NCBI GenBank assembly: GCA_037903355.1
Contig: JBAJFE010000005.1
Location: 868,001 to 932,000 of the forward strand
DNA: 64,000 bases
Direction of reading: 5' to 3'
From: Trichuris trichiura
Taxonomy: Eukaryota; Nematoda; Enoplea; Trichinellida; Trichuridae
The position numbers were made by a program, and so were the translations under genes. Below are positions 39,001 to 50,129 of this stretch, in pieces; the stretch's first letter is position 1, and each line of letters begins with the position of its first letter. The notes under the pieces were generated by a model that saw only the letters and a list, made by a program, of their open reading frames with translations, had not been told where the DNA came from and did not search any database.

Positions 39001-42000
39001 ACTGACGAGATTTGATAATCGAGTATCTCAAAGTTCAACTGATACTACGTTAATTCTATTCATGACTTTTGTTCAACGACGCAAATGCAAAACGTAAAAC
39101 TTTGTATGCTAAGCAGCTGTCTAAAACTGAGCAGCAAAAATTGACAATCAGAAACCCGCAAAAGAATATGTGATAGTTCGGTTCGATATATGCCGAGTAA
39201 ACTATCGGCAAGTGATATAGAAACAAAATAATATATGACTACAAGAACTTCATAATATATTAACATCAATGAGCACAGTCAACTAACCATACTCGTATAT
39301 TTCATAGATAAATAACCAAAAAGCATAGGAACCCTAAAGCAACCTACGTGCCCATTAAGAAATCTTACGTACTTACGGAAAGTCACAAACGCAGATTATC
39401 CTCTGACTGTCGCTATTTATGTAGCGTATACGTCGAGAAGATTAGGTGCAGAAAATTCGTTATGAACAATTTTTGGCACTTTCCATGCCGACTGTTCCTA
39501 TTATGCAAATTTTAATACAAATAAACGGCTTGAAATGAAAAGGAGTTATTTTCTAGTCGATTATGTAAAGGCTATTGCTTGCAGCAAATGTTATACGGGA
39601 AACATACAGCGCCACTGTTCTACAATAAATGCGGGAAAGTATACTTCTCTGTATAAATCACAAAACAATGGCAGCGCATAACAAAAATGACAAACCAAAC
39701 TTAACAAAATCTCAACGTGCAGTCGACGCGGCTACGAAACGCTTATAGCAATTTTTTTTTAAAAAAAAGCTAAATTTTCAGCCTATGAGTTCTGACGCCC
39801 AAATGAGAGCACATTGCTTCGTCGGCAAAGCTGACGTTGCACCTTTTGTTAATTGACGCTTTTAAGGTTGTTGCAAAAGAAGTTTTCGCCGACCGCGCTA
39901 TACCTGAAGCAATTTTGACAACAAAACTATTATGATTTTGCGTGCATTGAGAGAAAGAGGTGAAAAACGGTTTGGCCTAAAGGAAAATTTAAAGCAAAAC
40001 GCATATGCGACAGATAAACGTGACCATCTGCTAAAATTAGCTGAATATATTCAATTAGCTCCACTTCACTCGACACTTCTTCTACTTCAGTACACTTTGG
40101 ATAGATTGCCGCGCGCGAGCGCGCGGCAATCTATCCGCCACGTCAACAAGCATAACTATGCACGACGGTAGCCTAATATATCAAAGCGTTCCGATGAAGA
40201 AGCGAAGCAGGTTGTTGCTGCGACGTCTTCTCTAACCGCCATGCGAGTATTCCAGACGTAACGTCGGCAAAGTCGTCAACCGCGCGCGCTAAGCGGTTGG
40301 CAAGTTTGCACTCAAAAAGTGGTTAGACCAAATTCTCAACCAAATTGATGCCGTCGTACTAATCAAAGGGTGCATTGATTTATGCAGGTGCTGCCAAGGG
40401 GAAGCAAAAAACGTGCTTACATCGGAACAACTAATGACCAACACTTTGGCGCTCTCTCATTTAATACTACTTTGCGCGGGATTCCTTTACGTTTTCCAAA
40501 ACAACCTATCGACTAAAACTAAAACGCCGAATAGATCCGCCCCTACGATATAAAAAAAATGCTTTACACAATTTGCGAAAAGCTTTCCTCAAAGGAATGC
40601 AGTCCTTAAAATTTATTTCATAATTTGCCTTTTCTGGTGATCTGACCCTTCAGTAGCCTTTTAACTGTAGGCGGAAGGAAAAATAGATTAATTTCGTTTT
40701 TTTCTACAACTCTCGCAGATGCAAGAAGACAAGCTAATTCAAACGATAACGTAAGAAAACAATTGACGAAAAGCAGCTTATCTCAACAATACGCTTTGGC
40801 ATGCGCGACACGGAAAGACCAATTGCCCTACGCAGACACCGTTGATTGACATGCAAAAGCGTTCTTAGAATTTTTCGTACAAAGAAAGGATACTGAGTTG
40901 AGAAGAGTACGCGTTCCGTTTAAAAGCTAAAAAATTTTTTCCCAACGAAAATGCAGACGCTGTCGTTAAGGAAAAGAGTCTTTGAGACGAGTTGGAAATA
41001 AAGAGCAAAACTTCCTTAGCGCGAAATTAATTGCGAAACGGCATGACGAATAGAGGCATTCGGCAACCCAACCGGTTATCCCGCCGATGGTCCGACTTGG
41101 CAGATGACAAAATTGACTTGTCGTCATTTGAACGGCAATAAACAAAAGGAGAAGTTTTAATTTTTGCGCGACAACTTTGTTCGGCCAACCTTTTCAATCT
41201 TGATCGCATTTGGTTGATTGGACGCTGGATGCGCAATACAAAGCCAAGCAGACAAAGATTTTAGTTCGCTTCTTCCCCACCGTACTGCGCTTTAAATATT
41301 AACATATTCTTTATTCCGTTCGCAATAGCCGCTTTGTTGGATTGAAAAATGAACACTAAAGCAAGCATCTCTTTTACGCGCTATTCACGTGATTGGCAAA
41401 GGCAAACAAGTAGGCGTGCTTATAAGCTTAAGCAAAATAAGCATTTTTCACTTCATCTATTACAATATATCTCTGAAATGAACAACTACAACTTGAACCG
41501 CCATTGGTTTTAGTATGAATTTAGTAAGTAAAAGAAAAAGAGTCGACCGTAGCCGCGCTCAAAGGGGCATTGGCGCGTCCTGTCCAAAGAGAGGGACCAA
41601 TTCAATCAACCGAACCGGATGGAAAATTTCTTCTTCAACAACCAAGCAAGCATAAATAAATTACAGCAACAATTGCAAGCGCAAATAAGCCGAGCTCTAT
41701 TCTATACGTTGAGCATAGTTAGGCGTGTCAACAACGGCTGAAACAATATTCTGAGCGGTAACGTACTAGTAAAGACATTTCCTTCCCAAGAGCCCATAAG
41801 ATGATTGCTTCTTGAGGACGAAGATTACAGCAATAGAAGCGAAGCTGATCTAATAGATAATTTGCAATCTATGTTAACGTTGTATATTTTCTCTTCGGTG
41901 CGCTCTATCTGCTTATTATGTTTTTCTGTTGTCAGAATTTACTAAATGTAAAAATTTCCGGCATGCTGTTGTCCTTAAAGTACTACAAACTGTCGTGTAA

Positions 42001-44313
42001 GCTAAGTGGCCATTCGGATGAACAAAAAATGGGCGGCAGCGAGAAAGTTACTCATTCGCTTGGCGTTGCATCAAGCTTGCCGCAGAGTCAAGCAGTTGTT
42101 TGCAATTTAAATCTAGTTGCGTACGCAGTAAAGGATCAAAAAAAGTTAAGCACTAAAAAAGTTGAAAAGCAATCTTTTTGAGAAAAAGGTCAAACGATGA
42201 TCAAGTGCTAACAACAAAAGAAAATTGTTTGCCGGACGATCGTCAACAACCTGAATAGCGAACGTAACAACTTCGCTATGTTCGCATAAAGTCGCTGAAT
42301 ATTTTACGAAGAAAAGCCTAACATGGGTGCTATAGGCCGCCAATTCGGCGGGTAAAATTCAATTTAACAATAAGTGCGCGCGCTCGGTTGGTAAAAGTGT
42401 CGTCAGCCGAGTAGTTAACCAACAAGATTGGCGTAATTGGCCAAATTTCCGAAAACGATGCCACTTTGGCGCTTTAAACACCGACAAAGCATTGCTGCGG
42501 CTGAAGAGCGTTCGAAAATTTTACACCTTTCCAACAACTTACGACATTCATTAAATTTCCCGTTAGCAGCGGAAACAATAAATGACTTTCGCAAAACACG
42601 ACGATTCAACTTTGCTGTCTGCACGCAACAAGCTCGCGAGCGTCAAAAAGTCTTCGCCGCTATTAGCGCTACCAAACTACGGGTAACTATCAACGCTGAG
42701 CGACCAACGAAGAGTGAAAATTTTAAATAGTCATACCTAGAGCAAGCGGAAAGCCTGGCGACAGGCGGGAAAACAGCAACTTGATTACGCAAAAAGGCGG
42801 CAATAGAAGACGAGCTTTACTCAGGGCGCAGGCAACATTTTTGCAGCAGTTATAATGTGTATCATCCTACCGAGTTTATACAGGCGCATTATCGGAAAGA
42901 TACAGTCTGGCGAGCGAGTCTTAGCAATAACAAATCACGTAATCAAACTTACGAACTTTCTTTAATCAGCATCATTGTTCTGTCGCGAGCATTCAAGAGT
43001 AGCAGTGCGCGCGTGCACAATGGGCTGTTGTGGGAATCTTATGAATCAAAAAACCTGAGAGTGCCATGAACAATAGTTGAATAATTACAGGGGTAAACTT
43101 TCATTCATAAACAATTTTGCTATAAACATAATTATGAGAATGGGCACCGCGCCACTGCATTGCGGAATAGCGTGTGAACTTACGTCCAAGCAGCGGTACT
43201 TTCTTTTAAAAAGTTGTTTTTCAATTAATCTAAGTCCAATCCATAAAAAGCTCATTGGACAAACGCTTGGAGAAAGAGTCAGCGCAACGGGAACATAGTG
43301 GACATAGGAGGGAAGATTTCAATTGTTCATAGGAGACCGACAGCGTTCAATGGAATTGGTTGCCTTTGACTGGATGCTAAACGATTTTTTCCCACAGGAA
43401 TGGCTTCAGCAGGCACCCCTTTGGGCTTACTATAGTTGCTGAGAGCGAATTTTCGAAATTCTCTCTTTCCGCCACCGCTGCCGAGGCTTCAACGAGCCAA
43501 CGCGATGAAGCCAATACTTTTCAAATTACTTGGCGGCAGCGTAGAAAAGCCTAATGCCCCTTTTAAGCGAACGCAACTGCTCGAGAATAAGTGGCAGTAA
43601 GAGAGTCAAAGATTTGTCCAAATGCCAATAAACAATGCAGCCACATTTTAAACACAATGGGTGACCAAGTGGTCGCGACACCACGGGGTCCTCCAACGGG
43701 ACCGGAAGCCACCACTCACCATTGGGCAGCGGACACATCATAATCGATAGTTTACGACAAATGTGTGACAATGCGGTTTGTCCTGACTGCGACTTAGCAT
43801 ATTCTATGATTAGCTTTTTGGAAAGATGCATCGAAATCGCAGCAGCGATGGTTAAGTACCCGGAATCGATCCGCTCGAAGCGCCAAACTTTGACCAAGCT
43901 TTAATAACGCACTTCCGAGGTTAATTAAACGCAAATGGAGCCCATTGAAGGCAGTCAAATTGAAGTCATCGCCTTGCCAGCGTTCAGCCCAAATTGGGCA
44001 TCACTTCGCTGAGGGCAGCGAACAATTCGAGATCATCTTTGCTTCAAAAACTACGCTGACCTACGGGCGCGTACTCGCTGGCCATTCGGAAAGTCTTACA
44101 ATTTGTAATTGTTTTTTCTTTTGCAACTTTTCATCTCTACGAGCTCGTAAGCTCATACGGACGCTAATTTTAAAATAAAGGGGAAAAAATTTGCATAGGC
44201 AGAGTCTTGAGACAGTTGCGAGTTATTTAAATAAGGCCGTCTGATCTTGACCACTCGCTGATTTGAAAGAAAAGAATTTAGCTCGACGGTAAAGCCACTT
44301 GTTCAATTTACTA
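36018..44313. other. Large region without a convincing gene, second part
   Basis: AT-rich DNA with only short frames lacking recognisable domains on either strand. It contains the perfect GC-rich hairpin at 40099-40136. Several symmetric poly-T/poly-A junctions, for example near 38635 and 39755, are otherwise the only structure seen. Confidence 0.45.
40099..40136. repeat. Perfect 18-bp inverted repeat with 2-nt spacer
   Basis: The arm ggatagattgccgcgcgc (40099-40116) is followed by GA and then by its exact reverse complement (40119-40136). The arms include a CG-rich block inside otherwise AT-rich DNA. A two-base loop cannot close as RNA without opening pairs, so it is more likely a DNA palindrome (cruciform or protein site) or a remnant of an inverted duplication. 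Confidence 0.9.
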
Positions 44314-44314
44314 C

Positions 44315-44408
<94 letters not shown>
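44314..44408. repeat. (ATT)n microsatellite, about 31 units
   Basis: Nearly perfect ATT/TTA repeat of about 95 bp. Minus-strand translations give runs of Asn or Ile that are artefacts of the repeat, so no protein is called. Confidence 0.97.
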
Positions 44409-45628
44409 GCTATTACTACTTGTGGTAAGCGCAATGGAGCTAGGATAAAGCGAACGTAGCTGTGGGCCCACAAGTGACAACGTTTGAACAACGTCGATTG
44501 CGTCAGGCGGTTGAAAAGGCGCAACTGCTTTTACCACTGAGAAGACGCAACAGTCGTTCGGCGGCGGAAATGGTCGCCTTAAAGCTCAATTAGTTACCTC
44601 TTTGTGAGAACAAGCAAAGCTGAACATTTTGGCGTCTTCCTCATCTTGATCGCCCCAGCGACGACGACGACAATAACGATGAGGGTCCGCGCGGCGGCGG
44701 CAGCATTTTCGGCACTTAGCGAAGCGGAAAATCAATGTTCCAATGCACGGCTACCAATTTAGGCAATGCGTCCGCGCGCCGACAAAACCACGCGTAAAGC
44801 AGCGCCCAATCAGCGAAATGGACAACTTTTTTCGCGTCAAATCGCCCCATGCCGGACGCGCAGGGTCAAAAGGCCATTGCCGACAGTTCCGCCCTCCGGA
44901 ATTTGGCAAAACGCTTCGCAAATCGACCGTACGCGTCGGTGCGACACTAAAGAACCCAATTGTCATTGCCGTAAAATCGACGTCAACGCGAAGCGCAACA
45001 ACGCGTAAAGGCAAAAGAGATTGGACGAAAAGCAACTGTGATAAAAGCGCGCGACGCTGCTACCTGAACATATTTAACTGGCGTCCGAGTTCTCAGTGCG
45101 GTGACTTTATCTCGAACGGAATGTATGGGCCATTGGGCTAATTTTTATTGCCGCTAGTTCCGCCGACCGCGGGCAATCCTGGTTTTGTCGATTAGCCAAA
45201 AAGCGTAACGCACGTATGATTGGTCAATTTAAAAATTTGAAAGCCTGCGCATCGCGCGTTTCGTACTGTAGCGTTAAGGAAGCAACAAAAGACGACGTTG
45301 GCGGTGGTTGTTTCGTTTGACGGAAGTGCATGTTGATTCGTCAATGATACAAGTTTGCCAAACGCGTCTATTGGCTGCAGGCAACGGAAGTCGAATGGGA
45401 TTTGAACCATGGAGCGGCGGCTGTAGCGGGCCAGCTCATCACGTGTCGCTGCCTCCTGCGTATCATTTGTTTACGGCCACGTTCTCCGCCCCGACACGAG
45501 CGGCTCTATCGACTGATCAAGTGTGAACCGACAAGTCAACGTCGACTAGTGCAAGCTGTCTGCAACGTGCAGTTTAGCGCGCGCATGCGGACAATGGAAC
45601 CGCCGTTTCCGTGCTTTAAGCGCGAACG
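44409..45628. other. Upstream region of the FHL gene
   Basis: No conserved gene seen. GC content rises here compared with the preceding 8 kb. A 132-codon plus frame at 44743-45141 is Arg/Lys-rich without domains and is probably chance. The 5' untranslated region and promoter of the FHL gene should lie toward 45628, but no element could be identified. Confidence 0.45.
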
Positions 45629-46507
45629 ATGAGTAAGGACCCAGAAGGCGGCGGCCACTTCAACTGCTGGCATTGCGACCAGCCTTTGGCCGGTCAACGG
45701 TACATTCTACGCGACGACCATCCTCACTGCGTCAAGTGCTACGAGGAGCTCTTTGCCAACACCTGCGACGAATGCCACAAGGCCATAGGAATCGACTCAA
45801 AGGACCTCACCTACAAGGAGAAGCATTGGCATGAAAATTGCTTCCTGTGCAGTATGTGCAAGATTTCTCTGGTCGACAAGCCGTTCGGCTGCAAGAACGA
45901 TCGGATATTTTGCGCCAATTGCTACGATCAAGCATTCGCGACCCGCTGCGATGGCTGCGGTGAGATATTTCGAGCCGGTATGAAAAAAATGGAGTACAAA
46001 GGTAAGGAGTGGCACGACAAATGTTTCTGCTGCGCCCTATGCAAGACACCGATCGGTACGCGTAGCTTCATACCAAAGAATGACGAGGTCTATTGTTCGG
46101 CCTGTTTCGAGGAGAAATTCGCCACAAGGTGCACCAAATGCAAGCAGGTGATCACCAGCGGCGGAGTGACCTATCGCAACGAGCCGTGGCATCGCGAATG
46201 CTTCGGCTGCACCAACTGTGGTACCGGTCTTGCCGGCCAGCGGTTCACCTCCAAGGACGACAAGCCCTATTGCGCCGAGTGCTTCGGTGAATTGTTCGCC
46301 AAACGGTGCATCGAGTGCACAAAGCCAATTACGGCCGTTGGCGGCACAAAGTTCATTTCCTTTGAGGATCGCCACTGGCACAACGATTGCTTCAAATGTG
46401 CCCAGTGCTCCGCCTCACTGGTCGGTCAGGGCTTCATTACTGACGGCCCGGATATTCTCTGCCCGGAGTGTGCCAAAGCCAAACTGATGGCTCAACACGC
46501 TGCCTAG
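45629..46507 (+). CDS. Four-and-a-half LIM domain protein (FHL / lim-9 family)
   Basis: Scaffold protein of muscle attachment sites and a transcriptional co-regulator in relatives. One open exon encodes 292 residues, close to the usual roughly 280 for FHL proteins. The N-terminal half-LIM zinc finger is at about residues 13-37 (CWHC, then CVKC). Four complete LIM domains follow at about 46-100, 107-160, 168-220 and 227-285, each with the CxxC ... HxxC / CxxC ... CxxC zinc ligands. Diagnostic FHL blocks are LFANTCDECHKAIG, MKKMEYKGKEWHDKCF, GGVTYRNEPWHRECF and FEDRHWHNDCFKC. An in-frame TAA lies four codons upstream (45617-45619), which supports the ATG at 45629 as the start unless a 5' exon splices in between. 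There are no introns, in contrast to the intron-rich genes earlier in the window. No PET domain, present in some invertebrate relatives, is visible upstream. Confidence 0.95.
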   Translation: MSKDPEGGGHFNCWHCDQPLAGQRYILRDDHPHCVKCYEELFANTCDECHKAIGIDSKDLTYKEKHWHENCFLCSMCKISLVDKPFGCKNDRIFCANCYDQAFATRCDGCGEIFRAGMKKMEYKGKEWHDKCFCCALCKTPIGTRSFIPKNDEVYCSACFEEKFATRCTKCKQVITSGGVTYRNEPWHRECFGCTNCGTGLAGQRFTSKDDKPYCAECFGELFAKRCIECTKPITAVGGTKFISFEDRHWHNDCFKCAQCSASLVGQGFITDGPDILCPECAKAKLMAQHAA

Positions 46508-46620
46508 CTTAGCCTAGCTTAGCCATCGCTCCTTATCGTAGTAAGTCAGGAAAAGAATTTAGAATTTACATACCGCGCCGCCTCCTAACGCTGAACAAAG
46601 CTGACGTCATCATTGTGCAG

Positions 46621-46691
46621 TCGTCGTCGTCGTCGTCATCGCTGTTGTCGTCGTCGTCATTGTCACCGTCAACGTTGTAGCCGTCGTTATT
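46621..46691. repeat. Imperfect (TCG/TCA)n microsatellite 3' of FHL
   Basis: TCG triplets interspersed with TCA, TTG and GTT triplets. The repeat lies just beyond the FHL stop codon, probably in or near its 3' untranslated region. Confidence 0.85.
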
Positions 46692-47889
46692 GTCAGTTCA
46701 TTCCGCCTGCGCAGAGAAATGTACAAGGCCTTAATGCGCTTAAGTGTGATATCTACACAATTTTTGTACGAAGCATCAGAAGAGAGAAATTGAACCCGAC
46801 GCACGGACGCGCACACTTATGGACACGGCCGGGCACAGCATCATCGTCGTTCAAGTCGCTAAGTAGAAATGCTAAGTTTTTTTTCGTATTTTCTCGTTGT
46901 TGGCATTGTCGGGAACAGCGCGGCATCTTGACATGCCTTTCGCCCCCTTTAATGCCCATGGCTCAAAGAAGGAAAGAGACTACACGCAGTAGCGCCTACC
47001 CGTGCTAGTGTTGAGGCTTCGCCTAACCGCTACCCTGTTCTGTCGTTCTTTTCTCTTCAATTCTTTCTCGTTTCCTTTCTCTCTCTTTTTTGCGTTTCTT
47101 TTTTTTAAAAACTTCTTGACAGCGCAGCCACCCGTTTTCTTCGGCAGAAAGCGAGAAAGTCAAACTTTCTATCGACGGTCGCCCGCTGTGCCAACATCAA
47201 CGATGCAACGGTGGTCATCCGCTGTTGTCATGTTCGCAGTAAATTTTAACTTAGCCTCAGGCAAGCAATGGACGCACCTATTGAAAAGCTATGTTTACGC
47301 CATTGGCGCTATACTAATGCCTGCGGTCAACATGGCGGAACAGAACCGGATCCGTCAACTGGCGGCAGCTGGCCGAGGGACGTCTCTCTGTAGCCAACTG
47401 CCGTTGCCAAAAGTTTGCGTAATTTAACGCCGATCGTGGACGCCCTCGTCAATCACTACTTCTCTGACGATGAAATTGAGTGTGACTTCTTGCCAACACA
47501 GCGTAAACTTTCCCTTCGTACCGGTATATATATGTACCTTGGGCCTAAATGCCGCGGCAGTGGTAGCAGAACGGCCAAAGGGTGCCATCGACACCGGGAC
47601 TGACACGACCCGTCGGGAGCGGACAGTAAATCAAATGCGGCCCCGGCGCAATGACGACGAGAATTGCGCCGCGCCACGGATGGGGATGATCGATCCAGTA
47701 GATCAATTGGACGGCCTGACCGGATGTCGACTTAAAGCAAGCAAGCCTCTTCGCATCCATGGTTGACACATTTTGGCGGAACACTGAAAAAAGCTGACTT
47801 TGAACACAAGTCTCCGCCAAAGCCTGCTGTTGCAACGCCAAGTTTCCATTATCCGCCTTTTCTTGGCCATCCGACAACGGGGCAACACC

Positions 47890-48115
47890 GTTTTTCGGTA
47901 ATAATCAGAGAAGACTCTTCTCGCCAGCAAAGTCTGCGGCGTTGCGACAATAACAAACCCGTTAGAACTGACGTGATAGGAGGAAAAGTGCAGCTATGCA
48001 AATTTTTTTTCAAAATACGACGCTGTCAAAGCGTTATTATGTAAATTTTCAAATGAGGAAGCGAAATTTGAAAAGGGGCGACGCCGTTTTTCGGTAAAAA
48101 TCAGTGACGTCAACA
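47890..48115 (+). repeat. Single copy of a dispersed repeat related to the 49.7-50.1 kb array
   Basis: This copy shares with the later array the blocks 'cgttgcgacaataacaaacc' and 'gataggaggaaaagt', followed by 'gctatgcaaattttt' and 'attatgtaaattttcaaatg'. Its internal hairpin (gacgct...aaagcgt) is more degraded than in the array. A short 'gccgtttttcggtaa' type segment occurs at both ends, near 47888 and 48090, and may mark the ends of the repeat. Confidence 0.8.
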
Positions 48116-49669
48116 CACTTCTTGACGTTCTATCAACTACACAGCGCGGAAGGTTAACCAGTTGAGCAATTGTCAACAAAGCTAAACCTTTCGACGAAGC
48201 CCGAAGAGTCTTTCGGCTGTTGCACCATTTGCCCATTATCCAACAACTGTTGGTGTCTTCCTCGTTTTGACTGGCGCTGATTGGGAATAGCAACCGCAGT
48301 TCGCTAGCGGAAACCGGTCGCCGCTGGGGCGCTCCAAGTCACGCCCAATGATAGTGCTATTCACTTTTCTTTAGAGGCAGGTTGGCCCGATTGACCTGAA
48401 CAACGATGCGTCTAGAGATGACAAACGCAATGCCGAAGACGTAAATAGGCGCAAACGCTGACACTACCGCCAACCGGATTGCTCACCTACAACCGGCCGG
48501 TCTTAGGACAACGATGCGCTCGCAATGCCTTTTGATATAGCCCTTCGGTGGTGTATTTGTGCCTTAGCAGCCTAACCTTTGGACGCTACTTGACTAACAA
48601 CTGTCACATGGGTGACGATGACTCATACGGAAAGGGAACACGCACTCCCGTCGGGTCGGTCGGCTGCCTATGCCAGTTACTGACGATGGAACGACTGTCA
48701 GAGCAAATTTGATTTGCGACAGTGCTGCTGGACAGACGGCGTCCGTTGAGAGAATGAATTCTTTCCTTTGTTAACTGTAAGAAATAGAAATCGACCGAAG
48801 TACGACGCGCTGAGGCGGAAGTCAAGGAATGACAAAGCGTTGTTGTAAACTGCTTTTGGACGAGCAGGGTAAACCTTTTGCAACGGTTGAAGCTCTCTGT
48901 CAACACCAATATAACAATCCGACTAGTTGTTGGCAGTTCTTCATATTCGTCGCTCATTACGGGTGCGCAACAAGGACGTTCTGTCAAAGCATTGCAAGCA
49001 GTTGTGCACGCACGCCGCGAGCAAACAAACCGAAGGAGTGCTTTCATCCGCCAACGGCGAGTGGTGGCGCGGCCACTAATTGTCGGCGCCGTTTGCAGAC
49101 GAAATAACAAATTGGTAGGCGCAGGCGCGCCCGGTACCACCCCCAATGCATTGCTTGGTCCTTCTTCTGGAGGCGCGCAGAACGAGACGCGCTGAGACGA
49201 GCCAGTCGCGCGCGCTTGCAATGTTATACACGGCTGGCAAAAAGAGAGAAAGACAGAAAGAGCGAAACTGGTCCGGGTGCACATCGGCCATGCGAACAAA
49301 TGGAAACAGCTGGCGCTTGCCCACCACAAAACGTTCTCCGCAAAGCTCCAAAGACGAACGACATGTATACGCACAAGCAGCTCGCGTGATCGCGTTCTGG
49401 CAAATTCTTCCTCTCCACCGACATGCCATTATAGTATGACAAAACGGCGCAAAGCGTTGCGCCATTTTGTCCCAAATGCCGGCGAAAAATGACATTTGCT
49501 CTCCCAGGAGCTCGGCCATTAGTTGTTGCGCGCGCTTGGGCAACTGTAGCAGTAGCAGCAGCAATCGTCGCTTATGGATCAAATGGTTGAGTTAGGGGAG
49601 CGCGCGGGAATCTTCTCCATTGCGTCCTGCCGAAAACCCGACCCTCAACGCCGTTCAAAAATGCTCACC

Positions 49670-50129
49670 AAAACGCCTCTCTTTTCGCCAACAAACTCTG
49701 CAGCGTTGCGACAATAACAAACCCGTTGGAACTGACGCGATAGGAGGAAAAGTGTAGCTATGCAAATTTTTTACAAAATACAATAACAAACCCGTTGGAA
49801 CTGACGTGATAGGAGGAAAACTGCAGCTATGCAAATGTTTTTCAAAACTCGACGCTGGCAAAGCGTCGTTATGTAAATTTTCAAATGAGCAAGCGAAATT
49901 TGAAATTTTACTGACGTGATTGGAGGAAAAGTGTAGCTATGCAAATTTTTTACAAAACACGACGCTGGTAAAGCGTCGTTATGTAAATTTTCAAATGGGC
50001 AAGCAAAATTTGAAATTTTACTGACGTGATTGGAGGAAAAGTGTAGCTATGCAAATTTTTTACAAAACACGACGCTGGTAAAGCGTCGTTATGTAAATTT
50101 TCAAATGGGCAAGCAAAATTTGAAATTTG
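49670..50129 (+). repeat. Tandem array of 110-bp units with internal hairpin
   Basis: Complete units start at 49800, 49910 and 50020; the last two look essentially identical. A truncated unit starts at about 49730, preceded by the leader also found at 47930. Each complete unit reads actgacgtgat...ggaggaaaa, then tagctatgcaaattttttac, a short hairpin (acgacgct, loop, agcgtcgt), then tatgtaaattttcaaatg. The array ends in gaaaaatttgcat, which is inverted relative to the atgcaaatttttt of the units. Near-identity of the last two units indicates recent expansion. Peptides read from the array are repeat artefacts. Confidence 0.92.

Noticed and set aside
44223..44537. Minus-strand frames with long runs of Asn or Ile
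   Set aside because: They are translations of the ATT microsatellite with no flanking conserved sequence.
45380..45415. T-loop-like motif (GGTTCAAATC on the minus strand) upstream of FHL
   Set aside because: The flanking bases do not form a five-pair T stem and no acceptor or anticodon stem is present.
48604..49374. 256-codon minus-strand open frame
   Set aside because: No signal, domain or splice context; comparable frames overlap it on the other strand, as expected by chance in GC-richer DNA.
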